From contig OY288251.1 of the NCBI GenBank assembly GCA_958450325.1, forward strand, positions 17,730,976 to 17,794,975: a DNA stretch of 64,000 nt, written 5' to 3'. The notes below the pieces were generated by a model that worked only from the letters and a program-made list of their open reading frames with translations, ran no database searches and was not told the DNA's origin. This document shows, in pieces, positions 30,636-40,510 of this stretch (the first letter of the stretch is position 1; every line of letters begins with the position of its first letter). Source of the DNA: Agrostemma githago. Taxonomy: Eukaryota > Streptophyta > Magnoliopsida > Caryophyllales > Caryophyllaceae. A program made the translations under genes and the position numbers.

Positions 30636-30829
30636 TGAAACACCCCACATCACGTGCTTGGCTGGGAGTAGTCTTGGGATGGGTGACCTCTTGGGAAGGT
30701 TTCCGGGATGTGCATGAGTGAGAACAAAATACGTTGGAAAGGACTCGTGTTTGTCTGTGGGACCAGTACAAAGCCTGGTGGGCTACCGCGACTAAAATTC
30801 TCGATCCTAGTTTGGGCCGGGGTGTTACA
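30636..30829 (+). repeat. Cassandra right LTR, box A region shortened
   Basis: 194 bp. It starts TGAAACACCCCACATCA and jumps to CGTGCTTGGCTGGGAGTAG, lacking the AGAACTTCACAGTTAAG part present on the left. Box C remains (30678-30695). Ends GTGTTACA. Confidence 0.8.
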
Positions 30830-30834
30830 CATGC

Positions 30835-31190
30835 ATAACCTCTACCATGACGTTTCAGGCGGCTACGACAAGATGAATGACGTTTTTGGGATATGTAGCG
30901 CAACGAAAGAACTCTTCCGCTTCTACACGAGCCGGAATAGTACCACGGCCGAATACCCTTAATTCCCGCGATGTCACCACCCAGCATCGTACTGAGATCG
31001 ATCGCCTAAAGTACGACATGAAGAAGATGTAAGAACGTCAAGGAGAGGTCGAACACCAGATGGAAGAATAAAGGAAGATGATAGAGATGATGAGGGAGAG
31101 GATGGTTATGGCGGATCAAGGCTGCAATGCCGAGTCATCGTTACAAAGGTGTGACGATAATGTAGACCACAGATATGGGTTTGAGGCTTC
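30835..31190 (+). pseudogene. Decayed gene 3' end, possible transposase-associated coiled coil
   Basis: Two short frames suggest a broken coding end: SGGYDKMNDVFGICSATKEL at about 30855-30920, then, after a shift, a heptad-like charged stretch (TEIDRLKYDMKKM, stop, ERQGEVEHQMEE, stop, RKMIEMMRERM) to about 31110. A TAG near 31194 is followed by a UTR-like T-rich region. The charged coiled coil resembles C-termini of plant transposase-like proteins, but no family-specific motif is visible. The Cassandra copy lies immediately upstream and may have landed in this gene remnant. Confidence 0.35.
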
Positions 31191-31194
31191 TTAG

Positions 31195-32526
31195 ATATAA
31201 CCGCTTGCTTAGGTAGACATTTCCTTAGTTCTTTCGTATCGTTATGTAAATTCTTAAATCTCTAACTTCTAAATTGAATTGTAAACCAGTTACTCTTTGA
31301 TTGTACTATATAAGTTCATTTTCTATTAAAATTGCAATGCTTGTGTTCCTCCTCGACGTGAGGTTTGATGCGGAGTTGGGATGCTTAGGCTTGCTTGCAA
31401 TGAATGTGCCATTGTTGCTGGTTTTTGGTTGTTGTCAAGTTTATTTGTTGAGTTCATGATTCTAGATTTTAGGGACATCAAAACAAAGCAATCATTGCCA
31501 AATAAAACATGATGTACGTCGGAATAAGCTATGCAAGCCCTCACTAATTTAGGGGATTGTGGCGGAATAGTCGACGCTAAACCGCCACAAAACTAAGAGT
31601 TGCGGCAGAATAATCCATTTATGTCTTTAACTCATGGGAATACTAATCATCCCAATAAATACAGAATACTATCTAATTCTCTAATAAACCAATAATGTTT
31701 TCGTGATCATTACAATGTCAATAAATACGTGAAGAGTTTTTTGTAGTTGTTGCTATGATGTTCACGTTATAAATGAATCAATTTCTCCCGATAATCGAAT
31801 CCATTGTTTTACACTCTGTATCTTACTTAAGGAAAGATATCTCTTATTAACTAACGTTAAGGAAAGATATCTCTTATATGGATTCAATTTTTGTGTACAA
31901 ACAAAACATATTGTAATAGTTATAAATATATGTTAGTAATGACTAATTTAATAAAGATATAAATTAGATAGAACTACTATAATGAGCCCAACATATAAAT
32001 GTACCAAAAGTCCGAAAGCGTGATGGACTCCAACTTTAACTTTGAAAGGAAGATCTGACCTCTTCTCGTTCACATTCATGGAAAACGAATCATTTTCTTC
32101 CAATATTGTGTTAGGCATTATATTTTCAGTCTCATTGTATGATATATACACAATATACTAGGAGCAAATAGATGGCAAGAGATTATACAGAATTTGATTT
32201 CCAAGAGAACATTCTTGTTATGCAATCTAGGCAATTAAATGAAAATATTGGGACTAATGCCATTAATTGTAATTCATTGGGACAGTGACAACTCAATATT
32301 GAGATTTGTGATTGTAGAAGAAAGAAGGGTTTGTATGCGGTTTACAATGTCGTGTTATTCGGGTATGCGTGAAAGTGGTTTACAATACATATATATGGAA
32401 TGTATGTGTCAAATTTTGTATGATTTAGTAAACAGAATATAAATTCCATCTGAGCTAGATCGATCGATAGTATTCAATAAAGACTGATCAAAAATTGGGA
32501 TTAAAAAAATGAGGAATTGGGTTTAA
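31195..32526. other. AT-rich region without genes
   Basis: No supported gene. A 20-bp direct repeat (TTAAGGAAAGATATCTCTTA) occurs at about 31827 and 31857. No terminal repeats recognised. Confidence 0.6.
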
Positions 32527-32797
32527 ATGTTACGAGAGGGAAATGAATTGATGTCTACAATACCCGGGTTTAATCAGATACAATTTGAATGATTTAGTCA
32601 GTTCATTGATAAGGGCTTATCGGAAGAGCTTTATAAGTTTCCAAAAATTGAAGATACGGATCAACAAATTGAATTTCAATTATTTGTGGAAACATATCAA
32701 TTGGTAGAATCCGTAATAAAAGAAAATGATGCTGTGTATAAATCCCTTACATATTCTTATTAATTATATCTATCCGCAGGATTAATTTGGAAAACTG
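32527..32797 (+). pseudogene. rpoB: Nuclear plastid DNA insertion: N-terminal fragment of rpoB
   Basis: The frame from ATG 32527 reads MSTIPGFNQIQFE, a TGA, then [43 protein letters not shown], a TAA, then LYLSAGLIWKT. This is the start of the plastid-encoded RNA polymerase beta subunit, about 90 codons, with two in-frame stops and scattered substitutions. Homology ends abruptly at about 32797. Plastid rpoB functions in chloroplast transcription. A short, diverged copy among transposons is a decayed nuclear insertion. The upstream 40-50 bp (from about 32475) may also be plastid-derived. Confidence 0.88.
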
Positions 32798-32941
32798 GCT
32801 CATCAATCGTGAGATTAACTCCCTTAACTTTCAATTGTAGTAATTAAGCCCCACAACTTTGGGTAAAGGTGAAATTCAATTCAAGTTTTTTTATTTTCCA
32901 ATTAAAATTGTACCTTAAAAATAAAAACTTCATTTATTTAT

Positions 32942-35324
32942 TGTGGACATGACATAGGTCCACCCCGACGCGGCCACGCGCGAGTTTTGAGAGACGAATG
33001 AATTTCCATATGAGATGGATCGAATAGAATTTTAAATCGAAGTAGGAGTCGCCACCGAATTTTATGGTTATTCGGAACCATTCGAACCCACTCTATGTCG
33101 TAGTGGGCCATATTTAAAACACGGCCCATTTCCGATGTCAGAGTTTATCGGGTTCGTCCCTTTGCATTACGATACCGATGCCGACTTGAGCGGTTTATCG
33201 TATATTGAATGACTCTCGTTGCCAATGGCCTCGGACATCCGGAAACCATGGTTCTGAGTAAGGGGTGAGGGTACGTGTTGGGAAGCTCATTGAGAACACC
33301 CAACCCCGCCCGCACTTAGCGGCCTTTACTAAGATATCATTCGGTTTTGTGTACACGCGTTAGTTCGACGATTGAATGATATGCAGAGATTATTTTCCTA
33401 AGACATGTGAGGAAAATAAATAAATGGGTTGCTAAGTCGTTTAATGCATGTTAAACTAATAACGTCAAAGTTATTTTAGTATGTGAATTCGTTTTAGTCT
33501 AATAAAACGAAGAAATAAATAAATTGCTGCAAACACGAGAAAACGAGTTAGTAACGATTGAATAATAATATAGCAAATAAATATACGAGATCGGGAAAAT
33601 AAATATTAATCGAAATCTGAAAAATATTGCTAAAACGTTGTTTTGTATAAAAAACGAAGTTCGAAAAACAATAAAAAGAACGAAAAAGGCGCACGAAGGC
33701 AGCCGGCCGCGCGACTCGCCCGGGACGCCGGCGGGTCGCGTGACGGCCTGTTTTCGAAAGCGGTGTTTTGGAAATTTTCGATTAAATCGCGTACGAATAT
33801 TGCATAATTCGTACTCGACTTAATATTCTCGATATTCGTTATATTCGATAGTTGACTACGAAATCAATATCAAATATTTGGAATAGTTTTAGAAAAGATA
33901 TAAATTTTAGAAATCGTGTCGTAGAATAAATAATAATAAACGAACGAAAAACTAAAAAAAAGGGTCTCGGGTTTCAGGCCCGTGCGCGAGCCGCCTGGGC
34001 ATGGCGCGACTCGCGTGCGGGTCTGCTCGTTTTAATTATTTTTTGTCGAAAACCGTTAAATTTCATAAATCGCGTACAAATATGGATTAATTTATACCCG
34101 ATTCATATTTTTGATATTCGTCGTATTCGATACTCGATTATGAAATCGATATCGAATAGTCGGAAGGATTTTAGAAAAGGTTTTGAAAGAGTTTGTTTTG
34201 AACGAAAAGTTTAAAAAAGGATTTTGAACGAAAAAATGTAACGATATCGTCGAAATCTTAATATAATTCTTTTCGATACAATATTCGATTATATAGAATC
34301 GATATCATATTTTTAAGAATGTTTGATATACGAAAATAGTTTTTAATAATATTGATATTAGAAAATAAAAAAAAGACCGACTAAGGACCCATAAAAAACG
34401 AGAAAGAGAGAAGAGAAAAAAGGAGAAGCGGGTTTGATTTACACCCTCAACCTACATGCTTTGTTTTCTCGGGATAAGGCTCGTCGGAAAGTGGCTTAGA
34501 CTTGGGAGCGTCGAGATGATGAGGATGAGTTTAGGGTGTCGGTTTGGACGAGTGGTTGGACGTCGGGTTTGACGTGTGGTCGGGGCTTCGAGGCTTCGGA
34601 AAGGTGTCGGGATTTGCTAGCTATTGAGGATGTATGAAAATAATTGTGTGTTGATCGTATGTCTCGGTTTTTTCTGATGTTGTGATGTGTCAAAAGTGTT
34701 GGATGGGAGGTCCTATTTATAGGAATTGAGGTAGTCTTGCTTGGGTGACAAGAAATACCGGTTTAAATAGGAAATACGAGAGTTCGAGAGGAAATCAAAG
34801 TCCCATTTCTTGGTGAAGAAGTCATGAATCTCGGCTGGTGGAGGAGTATTTCGGCTGACTGGGGACGCCTAAACCGAGTATTTGGGGCTCGGTTGGTGTC
34901 TGTTCCGGTTTCCGGATAGAATTCCTACTTGAGGTCGAATTCTATCTTTAACGGAATTGTTTAATGTTTTAACGAAGCTGAAATTTTGTAGGAATTTGAG
35001 TATGAATCAACCGTGTGAAGTGTCACGGCTGACTCACGTGTCTCGGGAAAATCTTTGACCGGGTTTTGACTCGGTCGCTAAAAGACGGTTTTACCCCTGG
35101 TGTCGGAATCGACCCAAATTAGTCTTATTTGACTCGAAATGACCCACTGGGCCTGGATTTGAGGTTGGTTTTGTAAGATTTGTACTCCTTAATAAGTCTA
35201 AACCAAATGTCCATGATTACAAGCCCATATCCGAGTCCGTCAAAGCACGTTTACGTCCAATCATCATCGGGTGTTTGGCGGGAACTACTATAGACACCTG
35301 GCGGTCAAAATGTGGGTGTCTACA
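32942..35324 (-). repeat. Element X 3' LTR
   Basis: 2383 bp, plus-strand ends TGTGGACATG and GTGTCTACA. On the minus strand it therefore runs TGTAGACACCC to ATGTCCACA, like the LTRs of Y. It has a two-copy module (AAATCGCGTAC landmark at 33784 and 34067, period 283) and two GC-rich imperfect hairpins (33701-33749, 33977-34023) in otherwise AT-rich sequence. Confidence 0.93.
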
Positions 35325-35348
35325 GAGCCCCCACTCTGACTGAGGCTT
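35325..35348 (-). other. Element X polypurine tract
   Basis: On the minus strand, CAGAGTGGGGGCTC directly precedes TGTAGACACCC of the 3' LTR. The same tract precedes the 3' LTR of Y (49842-49855). Confidence 0.75.
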
Positions 35349-35948
35349 GGACAAGGCAAAAGTCAGAGTAGCTACCAGGTCAATCAAGGATTAAAACCTG
35401 GCAGACTTCCGATCGGGTCGTTTATAGTCCATTAGACCTGCGTGGAGGGCTCGCCAGCCATAGGATAGAAATCATACCTGGGTTGATGCTGATAATGCCG
35501 CGGGAGCTGTCTTGGAAGCTATGGGTATACCTGTTTACAGGTACATCCTGTCTTAGAATTGCGCGGGAGTTTGCCTTGGAAGCTATGGGTATATCTGTTT
35601 ACAGATATAAAATGTCGCTTGGACTTTCCACTGGGGAATCTTTCTTAGAATTTCTCGGGAGTGTTGGGTGTACCTGTATGCTGGCATAATTTGTATGTAA
35701 CATTTAGGTGAAACACCGACTCATGCTGGGGAAGAAGTGATGATTTTTTTTCGAAATTTTTTGAAAAGAGGAATGCTGAAATTTTTTGAAAAGTTTGGAA
35801 ATAAGGATGCTTGGGATGACTTTGATTCCTAATCGGATTCTGACATGGACTCCTGAAACTTCATGGTTAGGCTTGTATGCCTAGGTGAAGTAGGGGAAGT
35901 GATATAAAGCCTATTCCTGCGATGACTAGGAAAAGGGATATTCCCTAT
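35349..35948 (+). other. Element X 3' untranslated region, with duplicated hairpin units
   Basis: About 600 bp between the LTR and the antisense promoter. Two related units (about 35498-35545 and 35562-35610) share CTTGGAAGCTATGGGTATA and each carries a small palindrome: TACCTGtttaCAGGTA (35528-35543) and ATATCTGtttaCAGATAT (35591-35608). No ORF is supported. Confidence 0.6.
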
Positions 35949-35956
35949 TATAAATA
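35949..35956 (+). promoter_or_regulatory. TATA box of the element X antisense gene
   Basis: TATAAATA, 104 nt before the ATG at 36060. Element Y has the same octamer on its minus strand at 49254-49261, 98 nt before its ATG. Conserved position and sequence in both copies (CCTATTATAAATA) support a genuine core promoter. Confidence 0.75.
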
Positions 35957-36059
35957 GAGGGCTTTGGCTTCTTATTTTTCATATTCTAACCCAAATCTTT
36001 TCTTACATCTTAGAATCCCTTTAGACCTTTTAGGATAAATAAAAGAAACTATTCTTGCA

Positions 36060-36382
36060 ATGGGTATTGATCACTTGACTGCGATGCTTCAGGCGTGGGC
36101 CCAGGATTTTCGAGATGAAGATAAAGTTCAGCTAACTCAAATGGGAATTGTGGCTTTATTCCCACTTCAGCGGCTTAGGGTAGATTCACACTTTCTTGAT
36201 GCTTGCTTATCGTTTTGGGATACTACCCATCATGTTTTTGCATTTTCTCAAGGAGAAATGTGTCCCCTTCCTGAAGAAATTGCAGCTATAGGCGGTTGGT
36301 GCCCTAGTGCTCATCCTGCCATTCCCCCATTTTATCCTGACCCGAGGAGGATGTTAAGGGCTTTTCTAGGTCTGTCGCATGC
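36060..36382 (+). pseudogene. Element X antisense gene, exon 1 first half (split by element Y)
   Basis: Codes 107 residues of a protein of unknown function, starting MGIDHLTAML. The region SFWDTTHHVFAFSQGEMCPLPEEIAAIGG resembles the start of plant mobile-domain / DUF7745-type proteins carried by plant transposons. I infer only that similarity. The frame is cut by Y inside codon 108 at target duplication CATGC (36378-36382) and resumes at 52804. Residues after 36382 in a naive ORF are LTR sequence. The two halves together make a 642-nt exon 1, exactly the length in Y. Confidence 0.75.
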
Positions 36383-36779
36383 TGTAGACACCCGCATTTT
36401 GCCTGCTAGTGTCTATAGCAGTTCCCGACAAACACCCGATGATGATCGGACGCAAACGTGACTTAGTATACTCGGATTTGGACCTGAAATCAATAATATC
36501 TGACATGGACTTTTAGCGGAGTAATAATCTCACAAAACAGACCTCAAATTCAGGCCCAGTGGGTCGTTCCGAGCAAAATAAGACTAATTTGGGCCAAAAC
36601 CGACACCAAAAATAAATCCCGTCTTTTGGCGACCGGGTCAAAACCCGGTCAAAGACGAATCCGTCACAAAAATAGCCCAAGTACACCTTCTAGAAGCTGG
36701 CGCCCATTCCTAAATTCAAAAAAGATCACATAATCAACCAAGTCAACCCTTTCCTTTTTTATCTCGGATTACCTGATCC

Positions 36780-36885
36780 ACTCAATCGAGTGGATTGACC
36801 CACTCGGTCGAGTGGAGCGTCAAAAACCGGATCAGGCCCATTTTCTAGGGCACTCGACCGAGTGCACTAGGGCCACTCGATCGAG
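36780..36885 (+). repeat. Palindrome cluster 1 in element Y LTR
   Basis: Four ACTCGAYCGAGT-type palindromes in about 105 bp, just upstream of the LTR TATA box (36911): ACTCAATCGAGT (decayed), ACTCGGTCGAGT, ACTCGACCGAGT, ACTCGATCGAGT. Confidence 0.8.
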
Positions 36886-36910
36886 TGACCCTAGGTCGTG
36901 GGGTAAACTC

Positions 36911-36918
36911 TATAAATA
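36911..36918 (+). promoter_or_regulatory. TATA box of element Y 5' LTR
   Basis: TATAAATA in GGGGTAAACTCTATAAATAC. The 3' LTR copy is at 50384-50391. It would drive the genomic RNA, with the cap site expected about 30 nt downstream. Confidence 0.7.
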
Positions 36919-37683
36919 CCCCATGACCCTCACTCATTTCACAACTTTTCACCAACTTTTATCCATCCACTTTTACCTACATTCACTTCACATTTCAGCC
37001 ACATTCTCTACCCTACAACCCCAAACAAACACACATCAAAAACCGAGTCCCTTGTCCCTCGAAAAACCGACAATTCAACCACACACACACACATACACCA
37101 TAACTTATATACATCCTCGATACTCTATAGTCCCGTCACTATTCGCGAGTCCATTTCCGAGGTTCCTACTAAGCATGTATGTTGAGGGTGTCCTAAACCC
37201 CATTTCAATCTTTGTTACTTTTGTTTATGTTTTGTATCGTTGATTTTATGCCTATACTAGTATTGTAATCCTAACACTAACTCTAACATCCTAATACTTT
37301 ACATTTTCGCATACTAACTTTTTTTATTCACGTTGTTGCTAACATTTTATTATCATACTGCGTATATATATATATATTAGTATCAAAATTCGGTTTCGGA
37401 TTCGTTTGACTATAATTGTCGCCCAAAATCCGTCTAATCCCTTTACGAGCAACGACGGAGGTGGAGCCCTTTCGAGGAGCCCCGCCCCAATGTACTCAAG
37501 GGCGTGACGTGATCGCGACTAATCATAGTTGAACGCATTCGATCCCATTTTAATTAGTGCGGAACCCGTTGACACGAAAACCGACATCACATAACCCGAA
37601 AGGGTTAGTTTCGATGTCGTGACGTAGAGGGAGGCATTCCGTCGCTAATTCAAACTTTCTTACGTAAACGTTCTCATAAAACC

Positions 37684-38440
37684 CCGACAACGGTGTTATA
37701 ATCGTACATGTACACGATTATAGTACCGGATGTCGAGTTAAATCCAAATCATGCGATATTTGTATTTAATTTGACCGATCGTCGATTTTACAACTCAAAA
37801 ACGAGACGAGTTAACACTCGTACAGGGGCTACTCGACCGAGTGCGTAGGCTACTCGATCGAGTAGCGTCCATAAAACTGGGCAGACTACTCTCCGAGGAC
37901 ACACTCGACCGAGTCAGCCCTGACTCGACCGAGTGGGTCCTGTAACCCAGAAAACCGAGAGCTTAAATGCAACATTTAAGCCTCGTCCTTTTTACGGCTT
38001 TTTAGTCGACACGTGTAAAGCCAATCACGTGAATCCATTTTCCAAAACTCACGTTTATCGTGACAACTCCTTTTACAAAAATCCGACAACGGTACTATAA
38101 TCATATAAGACATGATCATAGTACCGGAAAGCCGAACTAAATCAAAATTCGTCAATATTTCTATTTAATTCGGCCAACTCTCGGTTTAAAACGCATAAAA
38201 TCACGAGGCATGACTCGTACAGGTGCCACTCGGCCGAGTACATCTGCTACTCGACCGAGTAACACCCCAAGTCGTGGGCAGAAACCCTTTTTTAGGACAC
38301 ACTCGACCGAGTCAGCCCCGACTCGATCAAGTGGGTCCTGTAGCCCAGAAACCCGAGGGCTCTTTTTTTTAGCATTCGAGCCTCGTCTTTTTAAAAGCGA
38401 CTTAGTCGACACGTGTAAAGTCAATCACGTGGTCTCCTTT
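37684..38440 (+). repeat. Two-copy tandem module in element Y LTR (period about 399 bp)
   Basis: CCGACAACGGT starts each copy (37684 and 38083). Each copy contains four ACTCGAYCGAGT-type palindromes and ends with TAGTCGACACGTGTAAAG and a CACGTG box. Copies are diverged by about 20-25 percent by eye. The same pair is present in the 3' LTR (from 51156). Confidence 0.85.
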
Positions 38441-39330
38441 TCAAAACACATGCATTTCGTCGCGGGTAAACAACTTTGATCGATTTTTCGATGTGATAAG
38501 TTGGGACAAGGCATCGAGGCATGGGGTCGGGCTAGCATCACGCCTAGGTCCTATGTCTCCGTCCTTCGTTTGATGCGCAACATAATGTGCATTTAAACGG
38601 GGTTAGTCCACCTACACGGTTCACGGTCTAGTTTGTATACGGGTCCGTTCCTAACTTGTTATTATTTATTATTCCATTTCTATATCGCTTACGTAATCTT
38701 CGTATTGGCCGGGTTGTATTTCCGCCCGTGTAACTTGTACGTTATTTTTTCGAGTTTTATTTATTTACTTGCTTACCGCTTTATAAATGAATCTCGCATG
38801 CTAAACCACTTCGACCATAATTAAGATGCATTAAATGACGTAGTTCACATACTATTCATATGCTTAGCCCGAAAATGTTGTTTGCATATCATTTAATCGT
38901 TTTACTAGCGCGCTCACACGAACACGAACGATGTCTTAGTAGAGGCCGCCATGTGCGGGCGGGGTTGGGTGTCCTTAGTGGGCTTCCCAACACGTACCCT
39001 CACCCCTTACTCAGAACCTTTGGTTTCCGGATGTCCGAAACCCTTGGCGCACGAGAGTCATTCTATATACGAAAGCCGGTTTAGACGGTATCGATATTGC
39101 AATGCAAAGGGACGAGCCCAATGAACTCTGAAATCGAAGTGGGCTTACTTTGTGTATAGCCCATGACGACATAGAGTGGGCTCGTATGGTTCCGAATAAC
39201 CACGAAATTCGGTGGCGACTCCATTTTGACTTAAATTTCGAACCCGAGAACAATCTCACCACGAGATTCATTCGCCTACCCAAACCCGCGCGTGGCCGCG
39301 TCGGGGTGGACCTACGTCATGTCCACAATT

Positions 39331-39348
39331 TGGCGACTCCGCTGGGGA
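39331..39348 (+). other. Element Y primer-binding site
   Basis: TGGCGACTCCGCTGGGGA, 3 nt after the LTR end. X has the identical 18-mer on the minus strand (61881-61898). tRNA not assigned. Confidence 0.75.
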
Positions 39349-40510
39349 TACCTGATGTACCACATGTCATCGGGGTTCCTAGGGTGAGACTCGAAGAGAA
39401 ATCGTTCGTATATTAGTGTGCGCGCATTAGTTTAATGATTCATGCATAACCCAAATTTTGCCCGGGCCGGTTACTTGTGACCGACGTCCCACTATACCAC
39501 GGTGCATTCCTACATGGGTGCACTAAAGACTTCGATGGCGGAACTCACCGGGGTTTTACGGCAGGTCCTAGTTCCAAATCGGCTAGGAAGTCCGTCCCGT
39601 TTCGTGAGAATGCGATCGTTGTTGGTATAGACCCTACTTTGACCGACCGAGACTTAGTGTAAAGCATACATAAGCGTCGTTATAATGCTTGTTTGACTAC
39701 GTGCTACTTGGTTTCCGTGTCATTTTTTTTCAAAAAACCGTCATTTCGAAAAATGCATCTTTCCAAAATACCAAGTTTTCGAAAACCCGAAATGCTGTCC
39801 ATTTTGGGACCCATCTTTTCAAAATATCCAATTTCAAAATTCGGAATGCCGCCGAAATTTAGGATCAAACGATTTGACTCAAAATATCCTTTTCTCTAGT
39901 CGGCATGCTGCCCGTTTTAATTCTCAAATTTCCAACACCATCTCAATTTTCTGAATTTGCAAAATTCTAATCTTGGTTTTCGAAATTCCGTTTTTAATTT
40001 TCGAACTCTCGGAAATTCATCCACTTAATATTCAAATTTCCAACCTCCAACTTTCCTAGTAAACCTTCCTTATTATAGGACCTACCGTCTAGCCGTGTGT
40101 CGGGTCTTTGCTTAGTATGTCGAAGGTCTATAGTGTCGAAGCTCCGCCGATCCTATATCGCAAGTTTCCCCCCTTTCCCGAGTCCGCCTTATCAGTCAAG
40201 GCACGACCGACCCGCGTAGGGCACACCCCTACAAAGGAAAGTCCGTCCATACACTCGAGTCAAAAGTCTGGGGAAAAGTCTCACGTGGACCTTCCTTCGA
40301 ACGGGATTGGGCCCACCAGGCCAAAATCCTAAGGAAGCTATACCACCCATCGAGTCATCCGTCTAGATGTCTTTCTCGAGTCTGTGGTCTTTTTTTCCTA
40401 GCGTCGCTCGGGATGTACTTTACCTTTCCTTTTTCCGAAGATCTGGGTTCGGTTTCTGATTACGCGGTGTTCTTACAGACAGGCCGCCGGCAACTAGACA
40501 TGCTCGAAGG
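39349..40510 (+). other. Element Y 5' leader
   Basis: About 1.16 kb untranslated leader between primer site and gag. It has an AT-rich zone with TTTTCGAAA-type motifs (about 39720-40050). Small ORFs here are not conserved enough to call. It may contain packaging signals and is homologous to X 60871-61880. Confidence 0.6.

Larger units (their letters stand above)
30313..30829 (+). mobile_element. Cassandra-type TRIM retrotransposon (5S-like LTRs)
   Basis: Two short LTRs flank a non-coding core of about 115 bp. Both contain a 5S rRNA-like stretch (GATGGGTGACCTC...) and end GGGGTGTTACA. The sequence TGGAATCAGAGC (30521-30532) two bases after LTR1 resembles the initiator-Met primer site TGGTATCAGAGC. 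These three traits define Cassandra. The left LTR lacks a recognisable TGTAACACCCC start, so its 5' end is probably lost. The right LTR starts TGAAACACCCC at 30636. There is no coding capacity. Confidence 0.85.
36383..39327 (+). repeat. Element Y 5' LTR
   Basis: Begins TGTAGACACCCGC and ends ATGTCCACA. TATA box TATAAATA at 36911-36918. Contains about 12 copies of a 12-bp palindrome of the type ACTCGAYCGAGT in three clusters and a two-copy tandem module of about 400 bp (37684-38440). The last 450 bp are homologous to the X LTR. Confidence 0.95.

Noticed and set aside
32527..32797. A functional rpoB gene or plastid contamination
   Set aside because: Two in-frame stops, many substitutions and an abrupt end within nuclear repeats show a decayed nuclear insertion.
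36812..37243. 143-aa plus ORF in the Y LTR and its 97-aa copy at 50285
   Set aside because: The frame differs in length between the two LTRs because of CA repeat changes, it lies over the TATA box, and its composition is low complexity.
38161..39283. Small ORFs repeated in both Y LTRs (87, 89, 63, 74, 90 aa)
   Set aside because: They recur only because the LTR is duplicated; composition is unremarkable and there is no homologous frame in the X LTR.
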